NCBI RefSeq assembly: GCF_020097815.1
Contig: NZ_CP083663.1
Location: 620,001 to 684,000 of the forward strand
From: Haloprofundus salinisoli
GTDB taxonomy: Archaea; Halobacteriota; Halobacteria; Halobacteriales; Haloferacaceae
Direction: 5' to 3'
DNA: 64,000 nt
Under the pieces are notes generated by a model, which was given only the letters and a program-made list of their open reading frames with translations, did not search any database and was not told the DNA's origin. Positions 8,725-15,926 of this stretch are shown here, piece after piece. The first letter of the stretch is position 1; each line of letters opens with the position of its first letter. The position numbers were made by a program, and so were the translations under genes.

Positions 8725-9437
8725 ACTGGTCGGAAGTCGTCGTCATCGCGTTCGTCACGCAGCTGGCCGTCCTCCCCGGCGAGAAAGTACAGTTCATCAT
8801 CGCGGGCCTCTCGACGCGCTACCGGCCGCTGGTGGTCGTCGGAGCCGCCAGCGCCGCCTTCGCCGGGTGGACCGCCCTGGAGATTCTCTTCGGCGGCGCG
8901 CTCCAGGCGCTGCTGCCGGGCGTCGCCCTCGACGCGTTCACCGCGCTCCTGTTTCTCGCCTTCGCCGCCTTCCTGTTTCGGTCGGCACCCGAGTCGACCG
9001 CGGGGGACCCGACGCGAGCGGCGCGCAGCGACGGCGGCGAGTCGAGCGTCTCCTCGCTCGCGCCGGACCTCGACACGAAGCTGTTCGGCTACGAGGTCGG
9101 CGCTCGCTTCGGCGGCTTCCTTCCCGTCTTCGCCATGATGGTCGCCGGCGAGTTCGGCGACAAGACTCAGCTCGTCACCATCGGCCTCGCCGCCCAGCAC
9201 GGCGCGTCGAGCGCCATCTGGGTCGGCGAGATGCTCGCAATCGTCCCCGTGAGCCTCGCGAACGCGTACTTCTTCCACAAGTTCGCGCACGCGGTCGATA
9301 TGCGGAAAGCGCACTTCGCGGGCGCAGTGCTGTTCCTGCTGTTCGGCCTCGACGTGGTGGTGTCGATGGTCACCGGCTTCTCGGCGTGGGACGCGCTCGT
9401 CGGCGTCGCCGCCGACGCCGTGTTGGGGTTCGTCTGA
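8721..9437 (+). CDS. TMEM165/GDT1 family transporter (likely Mn2+/Ca2+)
   Basis: A 238-residue membrane protein with six predicted helices in two repeats separated by a hydrophilic Ser/Asp-rich linker (residues ~92-118). The second repeat carries the family signature GEFGDKTQL near residue 144. In the first repeat the equivalent position reads LPGEKVQF (residues 18-25), so one half-motif is degenerate. GDT1 proteins exchange Mn2+ or Ca2+ across membranes. The GTG start overlaps the TGA of the DtxR regulator (GTGA), which implies translational coupling. Inference: the regulator senses a divalent metal that this protein exports or imports. Confidence 0.85.
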   Translation: MNWSEVVVIAFVTQLAVLPGEKVQFIIAGLSTRYRPLVVVGAASAAFAGWTALEILFGGALQALLPGVALDAFTALLFLAFAAFLFRSAPESTAGDPTRAARSDGGESSVSSLAPDLDTKLFGYEVGARFGGFLPVFAMMVAGEFGDKTQLVTIGLAAQHGASSAIWVGEMLAIVPVSLANAYFFHKFAHAVDMRKAHFAGAVLFLLFGLDVVVSMVTGFSAWDALVGVAADAVLGFV

Positions 9438-9512
9438 GCGACCGGGGTTGAGTCCAGTCTCGCAGACGACGGAACCGCGGCCCTTTTCGGGCGGTGCGTC
9501 CCAGTTCGACCC

Positions 9513-10190
9513 GTGTTCGATACGTTGACGACCGGCCTCGCGGGCGTCGTCTTCGGACTCGCGCTAGCCGCCCCGCCGGGACCGATGAACGCCGTCATCG
9601 CCGAGGAGAGCGTCGTCCACGGCTGGTCCTCGGGCTTTCGCGCGGGTCTCGGCGCGTTCACGGCCGACGTCGTCTTCTTCGTGCTCGCGCTGCTGGGCGT
9701 CGTCGGGTTCGTCGAACGCTTTCCGACGGTTCGGGCGGCGATGGTCGGCGTCGGCGGCCTACTGATGCTCTACTTCGCCTACGGCGCGGTTCGCTCGGCG
9801 TCCGACTCGTTCCGCGGCGGGACGCTGCCCGACGACAGCGCGGGCTTCAGAAAAGCGTTCGTGCTCGCGCTGACGAACCCCTACCAGATACTGTTCTGGC
9901 TCACTATCGGCGTCGGCCTGCTCGAAGCCGGCACCGTCGACGTGCTCTCGCAGACGCCGTACGTGGGCGGAGAGCTCGCGGGACGGCTCGTCGTCGAAAC
10001 GGGGAGCCCGGCGCTCGTCGCGGGGTTCTTCGGCGGCATCCTGCTCTGGGTGTCGGGCTTTCCGGCCGCGCTCGTCACCGCCGAGCGCCGCGTCGAGTCG
10101 CTCGCGCCCGTCGTCGCCGGGGTGAGCGCCGTCGTCCTCGGCGGGTTCGGCCTCGCGTTCCTCTACGACGCGGCGGCGCAACTGCTGTGA
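9513..10190 (+). CDS. LysE family amino-acid/metabolite exporter
   Basis: A 225-residue protein with six hydrophobic segments. The N-terminal LysE/RhtB signature ALAAPPGPMNAVIAEESVV with GWSSGFRAGLGA is present at residues 18-50, as is the conserved FVLALTNPYQILFWLTIG block near 120-137. LysE-type proteins export amino acids or related metabolites driven by ion gradients; the substrate is not readable. The GTG start at 9513 leaves only a short leader before the first helix. It lies 75 bp behind the GDT1 gene on the same strand and could share its transcript. Confidence 0.88.
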   Translation: MFDTLTTGLAGVVFGLALAAPPGPMNAVIAEESVVHGWSSGFRAGLGAFTADVVFFVLALLGVVGFVERFPTVRAAMVGVGGLLMLYFAYGAVRSASDSFRGGTLPDDSAGFRKAFVLALTNPYQILFWLTIGVGLLEAGTVDVLSQTPYVGGELAGRLVVETGSPALVAGFFGGILLWVSGFPAALVTAERRVESLAPVVAGVSAVVLGGFGLAFLYDAAAQLL

Positions 10191-10271
10191 GCGGGCGACG
10201 GCCGGCCCCTCCCCGGCGGAACCCTCGCCGTATGGCACAAACGGTTTCTACGCGGACGGTGATTTTCGAGT

Positions 10272-11318
10272 ATGTTCGACAAAACGACGTGGATAAAGCT
10301 CCCGCGTAACGTCCTCGTCGGCCACGGCGTCGTCGACCAGTTGGCCGACGCGGTGGCGGACCTGCCCTTCTCGGGCAGCCCGCTCGTCGTCACGAGTCCG
10401 ACGCCGAAGCGACTCGTCGGTGACCGGGTCTGCGCGCAGTTCGACGACCCGGCGACGGTCACCGTCTCGGAGGCCAACTTCGCGTCCGTCGAGCGCGTCA
10501 TCGACGCCGCCCGCGAGACGGAGGCGGGCTTTCTCATCGGTCTCGGCGGCGGCAAGCCCGTCGACATCGCCAAGATGGCCAGCGACCACCTGGGGAGAGG
10601 GTTCGTCTCGGTGCCGACGGCGGCGAGTCACGACGGCATCGTCTCCGGCCGTGGGTCGGTCCCCGAGGGAGACACCCGCCACAGCGTCGCCGCAGACCCG
10701 CCGCTGGCCGTCGTCGCCGACACCTCGTTGCTCGCCGAAGCCCCGTGGGAGCTGACGACGGCGGGCTGTGCGGACATCATCTCGAACTACACCGCGGTTC
10801 AGGACTGGCAGCTCGCCAATCGCCTGAAGAACGTCGAGTACTCCGAGTACGCGGGCGCGCTCTCGCAGATGACCGCCGAGATGCTCGTCGACAGCGCCGA
10901 CTCCATCAAACCCGGACTGGAGGAGTCCTGCTGGATCGTGGTGAAAGCGCTCGTCTCCTCGGGCGTCGCCATGTCCATCGCCGACTCCTCGCGGCCCGCC
11001 TCCGGCGCGGAACACCTCTTCTCGCACCAGCTCGACCGCATCGCGCCCGGCAAGGCGCTGCACGGCCACCAGGTCGGCGTCGGCTCCATCATGACGGCGT
11101 ATCTCCACAGCGGGCCGAAGGGCGAGTGGCGCGACATCCGCGACGCCCTGGAAAGCATCGACGCGCCGACGACGGCCGCGGACCTCGACCTCTCCGCCGA
11201 CGAGGTGCTCGAAGCGCTCACGACCGCCCACGAGATTCGTGACCGCTACACGATTCTCGGCGACGGCGTCAACGAGCGAGCGGCCGAGGAAGTCGCCAGC
11301 GTCACGGGCGTCATCTGA
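10272..11318 (+). CDS. egsA: NAD(P)-dependent sn-glycerol-1-phosphate dehydrogenase
   Basis: A 348-residue enzyme that reduces dihydroxyacetone phosphate to sn-glycerol-1-phosphate, the step that sets the archaeal membrane-lipid stereochemistry. Visible features are the LIGLGGGKPVDIAKMASDH cofactor loop (~96-113), VPTAASHDGIVSG, and metal ligands in AGCADIISNYTA (Asp ~160), SGAEHLFSHQLDR (His) and ALHGHQVGVGS (His). The SHDGI block and the AEHLFSHQLD block are diagnostic for EgsA rather than glycerol dehydrogenase. The ATG at 10272 follows an A/T-rich GTGATTTTCGAGT stretch. Confidence 0.95.
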   Translation: MFDKTTWIKLPRNVLVGHGVVDQLADAVADLPFSGSPLVVTSPTPKRLVGDRVCAQFDDPATVTVSEANFASVERVIDAARETEAGFLIGLGGGKPVDIAKMASDHLGRGFVSVPTAASHDGIVSGRGSVPEGDTRHSVAADPPLAVVADTSLLAEAPWELTTAGCADIISNYTAVQDWQLANRLKNVEYSEYAGALSQMTAEMLVDSADSIKPGLEESCWIVVKALVSSGVAMSIADSSRPASGAEHLFSHQLDRIAPGKALHGHQVGVGSIMTAYLHSGPKGEWRDIRDALESIDAPTTAADLDLSADEVLEALTTAHEIRDRYTILGDGVNERAAEEVASVTGVI

Positions 11319-11408
11319 TTCTCGCCGCACCGTCGGCCGACCGCGGCGACTCGAGGGTTAGACGAGCGAACCCGAACGCAAATAGTCGGGCCACGCTAAC
11401 CGTTCGGT

Positions 11409-12026
11409 ATGGCAACAGCCAGTGCCAGCGGGGTCGCGAAGGAACACCCCGCGGCCATCACTGCGGTCCTCAGCGTCGTCGGCTACGCCGTCGTCATCGG
11501 CACGTTTCTCGGAGTTGTTCCGGCGAGGGTGTTCCCCGAACTCACGCTGCAGCAGGTCAACCGCCTCGCGGACGTCATCGCGCTTATCAACACCGTCAAC
11601 ACGGCCGTCCTCGTCGCCGGGTGGTACTGGATTCGCAACGACGAGGTGAAGAAACACGCGACGGCGATGGTCACCTCCTTCGTGCTCATCCTGCTGTTTC
11701 TCGTCTTCTACCTGACGAAGATCGGCGGCGGCGGGACCAAGGAGTTCGTCGGTCCGCAGCTGGTGTACTACGCGTACTTGGCGATGCTGGCGATCCACAT
11801 TGTCCTCTCCATCGTCTCGGTGCCGGTCGTGCTGTACGCGCTGGTGTTGGGGCTGACGCACACGCCCACCGAACTCCGCACGCAGACGCCGCACAGACGC
11901 ATCGGTCGCATCGCCGCGGGGTCGTGGATTCTCTCGCTCTCGCTCGGCGTCGTCACCTACCTGCTGTTGAATCACGTCTACGACTGGCAGTTCGTCGCCG
12001 CGTTCGTCGGCGTGCCGCTGTGGTGA
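11409..12026 (+). CDS. DUF420 family membrane protein
   Basis: A 205-residue integral membrane protein with five clear helices (approximately residues 14-38, 50-72, 84-104, 116-146, 166-190). The LINTVNTAVLVAGWYWIRN segment, the His in KKHATAMVTSFVLIL and IHIVLSIVSVPVVLYALVLGL match the DUF420 family, whose bacterial members (YozB/CtaM) are tied to cytochrome oxidase assembly. Whether that role holds in archaea is an inference. The start is ATG at 11409. It is followed after 13 bp by a small acidic gene, so the two may be cotranscribed. Confidence 0.85.
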   Translation: MATASASGVAKEHPAAITAVLSVVGYAVVIGTFLGVVPARVFPELTLQQVNRLADVIALINTVNTAVLVAGWYWIRNDEVKKHATAMVTSFVLILLFLVFYLTKIGGGGTKEFVGPQLVYYAYLAMLAIHIVLSIVSVPVVLYALVLGLTHTPTELRTQTPHRRIGRIAAGSWILSLSLGVVTYLLLNHVYDWQFVAAFVGVPLW

Positions 12027-12039
12027 CCGGGTGAGAACG

Positions 12040-12324
12040 ATGTCTGACGACCTCGAAACGCTACTTTCGGACCTCCACGCCGAACTCGAAGCGACGGCCG
12101 AACTGCCGATTGCGCCGCGCGCGAACACCTGGCTAGGCGAGGCGGAAGCCGTCGCCGCGGACCTCACGGCCGGGGACGTCGACGAGGATGTGGTCGCCCG
12201 TCGCATCGCGCACGTCGGGCGGCTGCTCGACAACGTCGGCGAGACGGAGAACGACGACGCCGACGCGCACGTAGCCGCCGCTCGGAGCCTCGTGGAACGC
12301 GTCGAAAAACGGGCCGACACCTGA
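12040..12324 (+). CDS. Small acidic haloarchaeal protein, function unknown
   Basis: A 94-residue, mostly helical and acidic protein starting MSDDLETLLSDLHAELEATA. It contains two amphipathic helices (residues ~3-20 and ~45-62) and no Cys or catalytic motif. From memory this resembles haloarchaeal DUF8152-type proteins, but that label is uncertain. It sits 13 bp behind the DUF420 gene, and the ATG at 12040 is preferred over one at 12031 because MSDD is a typical haloarchaeal N-terminus. Confidence 0.7.
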   Translation: MSDDLETLLSDLHAELEATAELPIAPRANTWLGEAEAVAADLTAGDVDEDVVARRIAHVGRLLDNVGETENDDADAHVAAARSLVERVEKRADT

Positions 12325-12329
12325 CGCTG

Positions 12330-12461
12330 TCAGAGTCGGGTTGTGGAGATGGAACGTCCGCAGTCGTAGCAGACGTCGGGGAGCCACGGCTTGTTTTCGA
12401 CGACGCGGTTCGTCTCGTCGCAGCGAGGGCAGTAAGCCGTTTGTTGGTAATGTGTCGCCAT
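12330..12461 (-). CDS. 43-residue CPxCG-type zinc-finger microprotein
   Basis: The minus strand encodes a 43-residue protein from ATG at 12461 to TGA at 12330. It reads MATHYQQTAYCPRCDETN, then a 15-residue spacer, then CYDCGRSISTTRL. The two CxxC knuckles (CPRC and CYDC) make a tetracysteine zinc ribbon of the kind haloarchaea encode in many small CPxCG proteins. Its role is unknown; relatives have been linked to biofilm and swarming regulation. A TATA-like TTATAGTA at 12484-12491 sits ~27 bp upstream of the ATG, as expected for a leaderless transcript. The gene is convergent with the small acidic gene ending at 12324. Confidence 0.75.
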   Translation of the reverse strand: MATHYQQTAYCPRCDETNRVVENKPWLPDVCYDCGRSISTTRL

Positions 12462-12483
12462 ACCGTACGGCCAACACGCAACG

Positions 12484-12491
12484 TTATAGTA
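12484..12491 (-). promoter_or_regulatory. TATA-like box for the 43-residue zinc-finger gene
   Basis: TACTATAA on the minus strand is centred about 27 bp ahead of the ATG at 12461, the spacing expected if transcription starts at the ATG itself. A second AT-rich run (TATATATCAC, near 12500-12510) lies further upstream and could belong to an alternative promoter. Assignment rests only on position and base composition. Confidence 0.4.
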
Positions 12492-12598
12492 CCCACTATG
12501 TGTGATATATAGTGATAATTCTGCACGGTCGGCGAACGGAGACGCCGGATTTCGAGACGTTCGGTCGAGTGTAGCCTCTTCGCCGAGAGGTGGGTCTC

Positions 12599-13354
12599 TC
12601 AGCCTATGTAGCGCAGGTCGTCGTCGGTCGGGAGACTCTGTTGCTGTTGCATCTCCTGGATCTTACCGACGACTTCCTCCATCTCCTCGGCGCGCTCTTC
12701 GAGCGACGCGAAGTCCACCTCGAAGTCGAGGACGTGCTGGAGGACTTCGATGACTGCCCTCGCGCTCTTGGGGTCGACGAGGTAGCCGCTGGTCTCGCCC
12801 ATCAGACAGGCGGCGTCGAGGTCGCGACGTTTACCGAGGCCGAGGATGAGCCCCGAGACGCCGACGATGCCGCCCGCCGGTTCGTCCGGGCGGAACTCGA
12901 CGCCCGCGTCTTCGAGTTCCTCCTTCCCGCCGGCCTCGCTCACCGCGCCGAGGACGGTGTACTCCTCGACGAGCTCGCCGGTCGGGACGCCGCCGAGCGC
13001 GAACGCGCGGGAGACGCCGAACTCCTCGGCGATGTCGAGAAACGCGTCGGTGAGTCGGTAGTGGCCCGCGTTGCTCTGTGCCTGATGGTCGCCGGTCAGA
13101 AGCAGAAGGTCCGTCCCGTCGACGCTGGCGGCGTGCAGTTCCGCGCAGGTCAGGTCGGCGACGCCCTCGTCGTTGACGCTCACCTGCGGCGGGAAGTCCG
13201 AACTGTAGACGCGACGTACCAGCTCGCCGTCGAACTCGTCGCGGAGGTACTCGGCGGCGAGTTTTCCGACGTGACCGACGCCCGGCAGCCCCTCGATGAG
13301 AACGGGGTCGGCGAGCTCGGGGTCGGCGACCGCCTCGATGTCGATGTCGTCCAT
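12599..13354 (-). CDS. PAC2 family protein (proteasome-assembly-chaperone-like)
   Basis: A 251-residue PAC2-fold protein. Typical features are the N-terminal LIEGLPGVGHVGKLAAEYL (~19-37), the central LLLLTGDHQAQSNAGHYRL and FALGGVPTG blocks, ILGLGKRRDLDAACLMGETSGY, and a C-terminal helical Glu-rich region ending in a Gln-rich stretch. Eukaryotic PAC2 chaperones assemble the proteasome; archaeal members share the fold, but their role is not established. The gene follows nop10 by 4 bp, so it lies in the aIF2-alpha/nop10 operon. Confidence 0.9.
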   Translation of the reverse strand: MDDIDIEAVADPELADPVLIEGLPGVGHVGKLAAEYLRDEFDGELVRRVYSSDFPPQVSVNDEGVADLTCAELHAASVDGTDLLLLTGDHQAQSNAGHYRLTDAFLDIAEEFGVSRAFALGGVPTGELVEEYTVLGAVSEAGGKEELEDAGVEFRPDEPAGGIVGVSGLILGLGKRRDLDAACLMGETSGYLVDPKSARAVIEVLQHVLDFEVDFASLEERAEEMEEVVGKIQEMQQQQSLPTDDDLRYIG

Positions 13355-13358
13355 GGCT

Positions 13359-13541
13359 TTATTGCCGACTGCGCCGCTTAAGAGCGCGTCGGTACTCGCC
13401 GTAGGGGTCCTCGGGGTTGAACGGGGCCGGCGCGCTGTTCTCGGCTGCGGCTCCGCACTCCGGACACGTCTCGGAAAGGGAGTACACCGGGCGAGAGTGG
13501 CGCTCGCGCCACGCCGAGCAGACCCGGATGTCGGACTTCAT
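13359..13541 (-). CDS. nop10: H/ACA ribonucleoprotein protein Nop10
   Basis: A 60-residue core protein of the H/ACA RNP, which guides pseudouridylation of rRNA. The pattern [25 protein letters not shown] shows the N-terminal zinc-ribbon positions (one Cys here, then CPEC) followed by the conserved [19 protein letters not shown] linker that binds Cbf5. Archaeal Nop10 often has four zinc-binding cysteines; only three are visible here (Cys8 and CPEC), and the position before Cys8 is not Cys. The start ATGA overlaps the stop codon of aIF2-alpha. Confidence 0.92.
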   Translation of the reverse strand: MKSDIRVCSAWRERHSRPVYSLSETCPECGAAAENSAPAPFNPEDPYGEYRRALKRRSRQ

Positions 13542-14338
13542 TCGGTTTCTTCGTCGCGTTCGCGGTGATACACCGCGGTGCCGCCGACGGCCTCGATGGA
13601 CTGGCGGGCGCGGTCGGCGCTCGCCTCCAGTTCGGCTTCGGCGGTCTTGTAGTCGGGCGCACGCACCTTGATGCGGTACTCGGGCGACCCGACGTAGGAG
13701 ACCGACAGTTCGATTTCGTCGCTGACGTCGCCGTTTCCTTCGGCGGCGCGAAGCGCCTCCTTGATGTCGTCGACGCCGTCGCCGGTCGGACACCGGAGGT
13801 CGACGTAGCCGGTGACGTTGACGTACGGCACCGAGACGTTCTCGCGGGCCGTCTCGACGACCGCCGAGATCTCCTCGTCGGAGAGGTCGACGTCTTCGAG
13901 CGCCTCCGCGCCGTGGATGGCCGCCTGCTCGAAGCCGTCGTAGAGGCTCCCGAACTCGCTGTAGAGGACGTTCGCGACGGTCTCGTACTGCTCGTCGTCG
14001 ACGTCCTCGCCGAAGGCCAACGACATCCACTTGTCGGCCTTCTGCTCGTTCTTCCACTCCTGTATCTTCTCTTTGCGCTGGTGCTCGTTGACGTCCTTCA
14101 GCGAGAGGTCGATCTGCTGGGAGGACTTGTTGACGTCGAGTACCTTCGCGACGACCGTCTGTCCCTCCCGGACGTGGTCGCGGACGTTCTTGATCCACCC
14201 GCTGGCGACCTCGCTGATGTGGACGAGACCGCGTCTATCCTCGTACTCTTCGAGGTCGACGAACACGCCGAAGTTGGCGATTTCGTCTACCTTTCCGACG
14301 ACGAGTTCGCCGTTGTCTGGCCAGCCGCGAAATTTCAT
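13538..14338 (-). CDS. Translation initiation factor aIF2 subunit alpha
   Basis: A 266-residue aIF2-alpha, part of the heterotrimer that delivers initiator tRNA to the ribosome. It begins with an S1/OB domain ([61 protein letters not shown] at residues 10-82). A helical domain follows (~95-165) and then an alpha/beta C-terminal domain (~170-255). Its stop overlaps the nop10 start by 4 bp. The order S27e, aIF2-alpha, Nop10, PAC2 is a recurrent archaeal translation operon. Confidence 0.96.
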   Translation of the reverse strand: MKFRGWPDNGELVVGKVDEIANFGVFVDLEEYEDRRGLVHISEVASGWIKNVRDHVREGQTVVAKVLDVNKSSQQIDLSLKDVNEHQRKEKIQEWKNEQKADKWMSLAFGEDVDDEQYETVANVLYSEFGSLYDGFEQAAIHGAEALEDVDLSDEEISAVVETARENVSVPYVNVTGYVDLRCPTGDGVDDIKEALRAAEGNGDVSDEIELSVSYVGSPEYRIKVRAPDYKTAEAELEASADRARQSIEAVGGTAVYHRERDEETE

Positions 14339-14353
14339 GGGAAGAGTGAGGCG

Positions 14354-14527
14354 TTACCGCGCCTCGACGGTTTCGGTCACTTCGCCTTCGAACGTCGCTT
14401 TCCCACCGGTGGGGTGGGCGAGCGTGCTGCCGCAGACGACGCAGTTGACGGGCGTCGACGCGCGGTCGAAGACGACCTGTTCGTTCTCGCAGTCCGGGCA
14501 GACGACGCGGTAGAAGCTTCCGGCCAT
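14354..14527 (-). CDS. rps27e: Small-subunit ribosomal protein eS27
   Basis: A 57-residue protein, start ATG at 14527 and TAA at 14354. It carries the zinc ribbon CPDC (residues 10-13) and CVVC (~29-32) separated by ENEQVVFDRASTPVN, then the STLAHPTGGKA block conserved in eS27. It sits 15 bp ahead of aIF2-alpha and 3 bp behind L44e in the same operon, which is the canonical archaeal order. Confidence 0.95.
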   Translation of the reverse strand: MAGSFYRVVCPDCENEQVVFDRASTPVNCVVCGSTLAHPTGGKATFEGEVTETVEAR

Positions 14528-14530
14528 CGT

Positions 14531-14815
14531 CTACTCCTGGAACTCCAGTCGACCTGCGCGCCAGCCCTTGCGCATGTGGGCTTTCCCGCAGTTCGAACAG
14601 CGGTACTTGAGGTTCGTTTTCTTCGTCGGCTTGTCGCCGCCGGGGACTTTCGAGAACTTCCCGGCGTTACCGATGTGCGACGTCTGGCGTCGGCGCTGTC
14701 GGTGCTGGACCTTCTTCATCCCGGTGCTGCGTCCGCTGCGTACCTTCTCGACCTCCACTTCGTGGTGGCCGTTGCAGTGCGGACAGTACGTATTGAAACG
14801 GCGTGGCATCTGCAT
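14531..14815 (-). CDS. rpl44e: Large-subunit ribosomal protein eL42 (L44e)
   Basis: A 94-residue basic protein of the large subunit near the E site. It starts [14 protein letters not shown] and shows the first zinc knuckle (CPHC), the [19 protein letters not shown] loop with the glycines that contact tRNA, and the second knuckle CSNCGKAH. The double-Met start MQM matches known haloarchaeal L44e, so I kept the first ATG at 14815. It is the promoter-proximal gene of the S27e/aIF2-alpha/Nop10/PAC2 operon. Confidence 0.96.
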   Translation of the reverse strand: MQMPRRFNTYCPHCNGHHEVEVEKVRSGRSTGMKKVQHRQRRRQTSHIGNAGKFSKVPGGDKPTKKTNLKYRCSNCGKAHMRKGWRAGRLEFQE

Positions 14816-14850
14816 AGCTATCTACCTTGCAGGGTCTTTGCCGTCGCCCG

Positions 14851-15633
14851 TTAAAACGCGTTTGGTTCCGACTCGCCGACGAGTCGACGGCGAATCGCCC
14901 ACCACACCGCCTTCGAAGCCCGCTGTACGTCCTCGAACGGCCGATTCGCGCCGACGCCGAAGTACACGCCCACCTGCCCCGTGTCACCCTGTCGTACGAC
15001 CGCCTCCTCCCGGCGTTCGGGTCTGTTTTCCCGCCCCGCGGCGACGGCGGCCGCGACTGCTCGGTGGTTGCCGTCGGCGACGGACGGTCGCTCCCACGGG
15101 CGACGCTGGACGCAGACGATATCGGGGAGAGTCTCCGACGCGTCGGCGAGCTGTTCGGCCAGTCGTTCGATGCGCGCGACGTCGACGCCGGTCTCCTCGC
15201 TGAGTCTCGACGCGTCCGATTCGACGACGCGCGTCGCTGCGCCCTCGACGGTGCCGTCCGGCGAGAGCGCGTTCCACAGCAGGTTCTCGGGGCCTTCGAT
15301 GACGCGTACACGTCCGAGTTCGTCCGCCGAGAGGTGGGTGTGGAACCATCGAATCGGCGCGTCCCGCCAGAGAAACGCGGCCGCGCCCGGGTTCGCCCGA
15401 AGCAGGCGGTCGACCGCGTCCTCGGTCCGTGAAGGCGGGCCGTTCGACCCGCCGCTCGGAGTGAGGCCCTCGCAGGCGAGCCAGTGGTCGAGTACCTCCC
15501 GCCGGGCGACTCGTCGCCCGGGTCGCGTACGGCGGCGACGGCCTTGGGGTTTCGCCGGGTCTCGTCCGCCGGTTCGGCACGTCGGCGAGTGCTCGCTTAC
15601 CGAAGTCGTTAAGCCCGGACATTCCAAACTCAC
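14851..15633 (-). CDS. Conserved haloarchaeal protein with ParB/sulfiredoxin-like DGNHR motif
   Basis: Minus-strand coding is convincing from about 15495 to the stop at 14851 (DHWLACEGLTPSGG through RRLVGESEPNAF). A VADGNHRAVAAA block near the middle is the ParB/Srx-like signature (DGxHR). A FLWRDAPIRWFHTHLSADEL block precedes it. The start is uncertain: no ATG exists inside the convincing part. The nearest in-frame standard start is GTG at 15633, only 6 bp from the divergent HAH_0734-type gene, and the first ~45 residues it adds are basic and low quality. A frameshift or non-standard start near 15500 is possible. It follows L44e in the opposite order, so it likely has its own promoter. Confidence 0.6.
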   Translation of the reverse strand: MSLECPGLTTSVSEHSPTCRTGGRDPAKPQGRRRRTRPGRRVARREVLDHWLACEGLTPSGGSNGPPSRTEDAVDRLLRANPGAAAFLWRDAPIRWFHTHLSADELGRVRVIEGPENLLWNALSPDGTVEGAATRVVESDASRLSEETGVDVARIERLAEQLADASETLPDIVCVQRRPWERPSVADGNHRAVAAAVAAGRENRPERREEAVVRQGDTGQVGVYFGVGANRPFEDVQRASKAVWWAIRRRLVGESEPNAF

Positions 15634-15638
15634 GGCTA

Positions 15639-15904
15639 TGCAACACCTCATCGTCCACGGAGACCCCGGCATCCGGAAGGACGCGGTCATCAACTACGAC
15701 GGGAAAGAGCAGATCTGCTTCTCGATTCAGCGCCAAGGTGACTGGCACGGCCCCGACGAGGTGCAACTGTGGTGTACCATCGGGACCGCGGAGGAGCGCG
15801 AAGCGTACGAGAAACGCGAGTACGTCCCCCACTGGCTCACGGTCGAGTCCATCGACGCCGAGGCGCTCGACGTCGTGAAGGCGCGCGGCAAACTCTCGGT
15901 CTGA
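15639..15904 (+). CDS. HAH_0734-family small protein
   Basis: An 88-residue protein starting MQHLIVHGDPGIRKDAVINY, with the conserved EWHGPDEVQLWC-like block (here DWHGPDEVQLWCTIGT) and YVPHWLTVESIDAEAL. I recognise it as the haloarchaeal HAH_0734 family of unknown function. Its sequence is beta-rich with a single Cys and no catalytic signature. It is divergent from the ParB-like gene; upstream AT-rich TTAAGCCCGGACATTCC is the likely promoter region. Confidence 0.8.
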
Positions 15905-15926
15905 GCGTTCCCCGTTTTTCGGCCGA

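Noticed and set aside
12502-12753. Plus-strand 83-residue frame near the PAC2 gene
   Set aside because: Ser/Arg-rich, overlaps the PAC2 3' end, and lacks any start or codon evidence.
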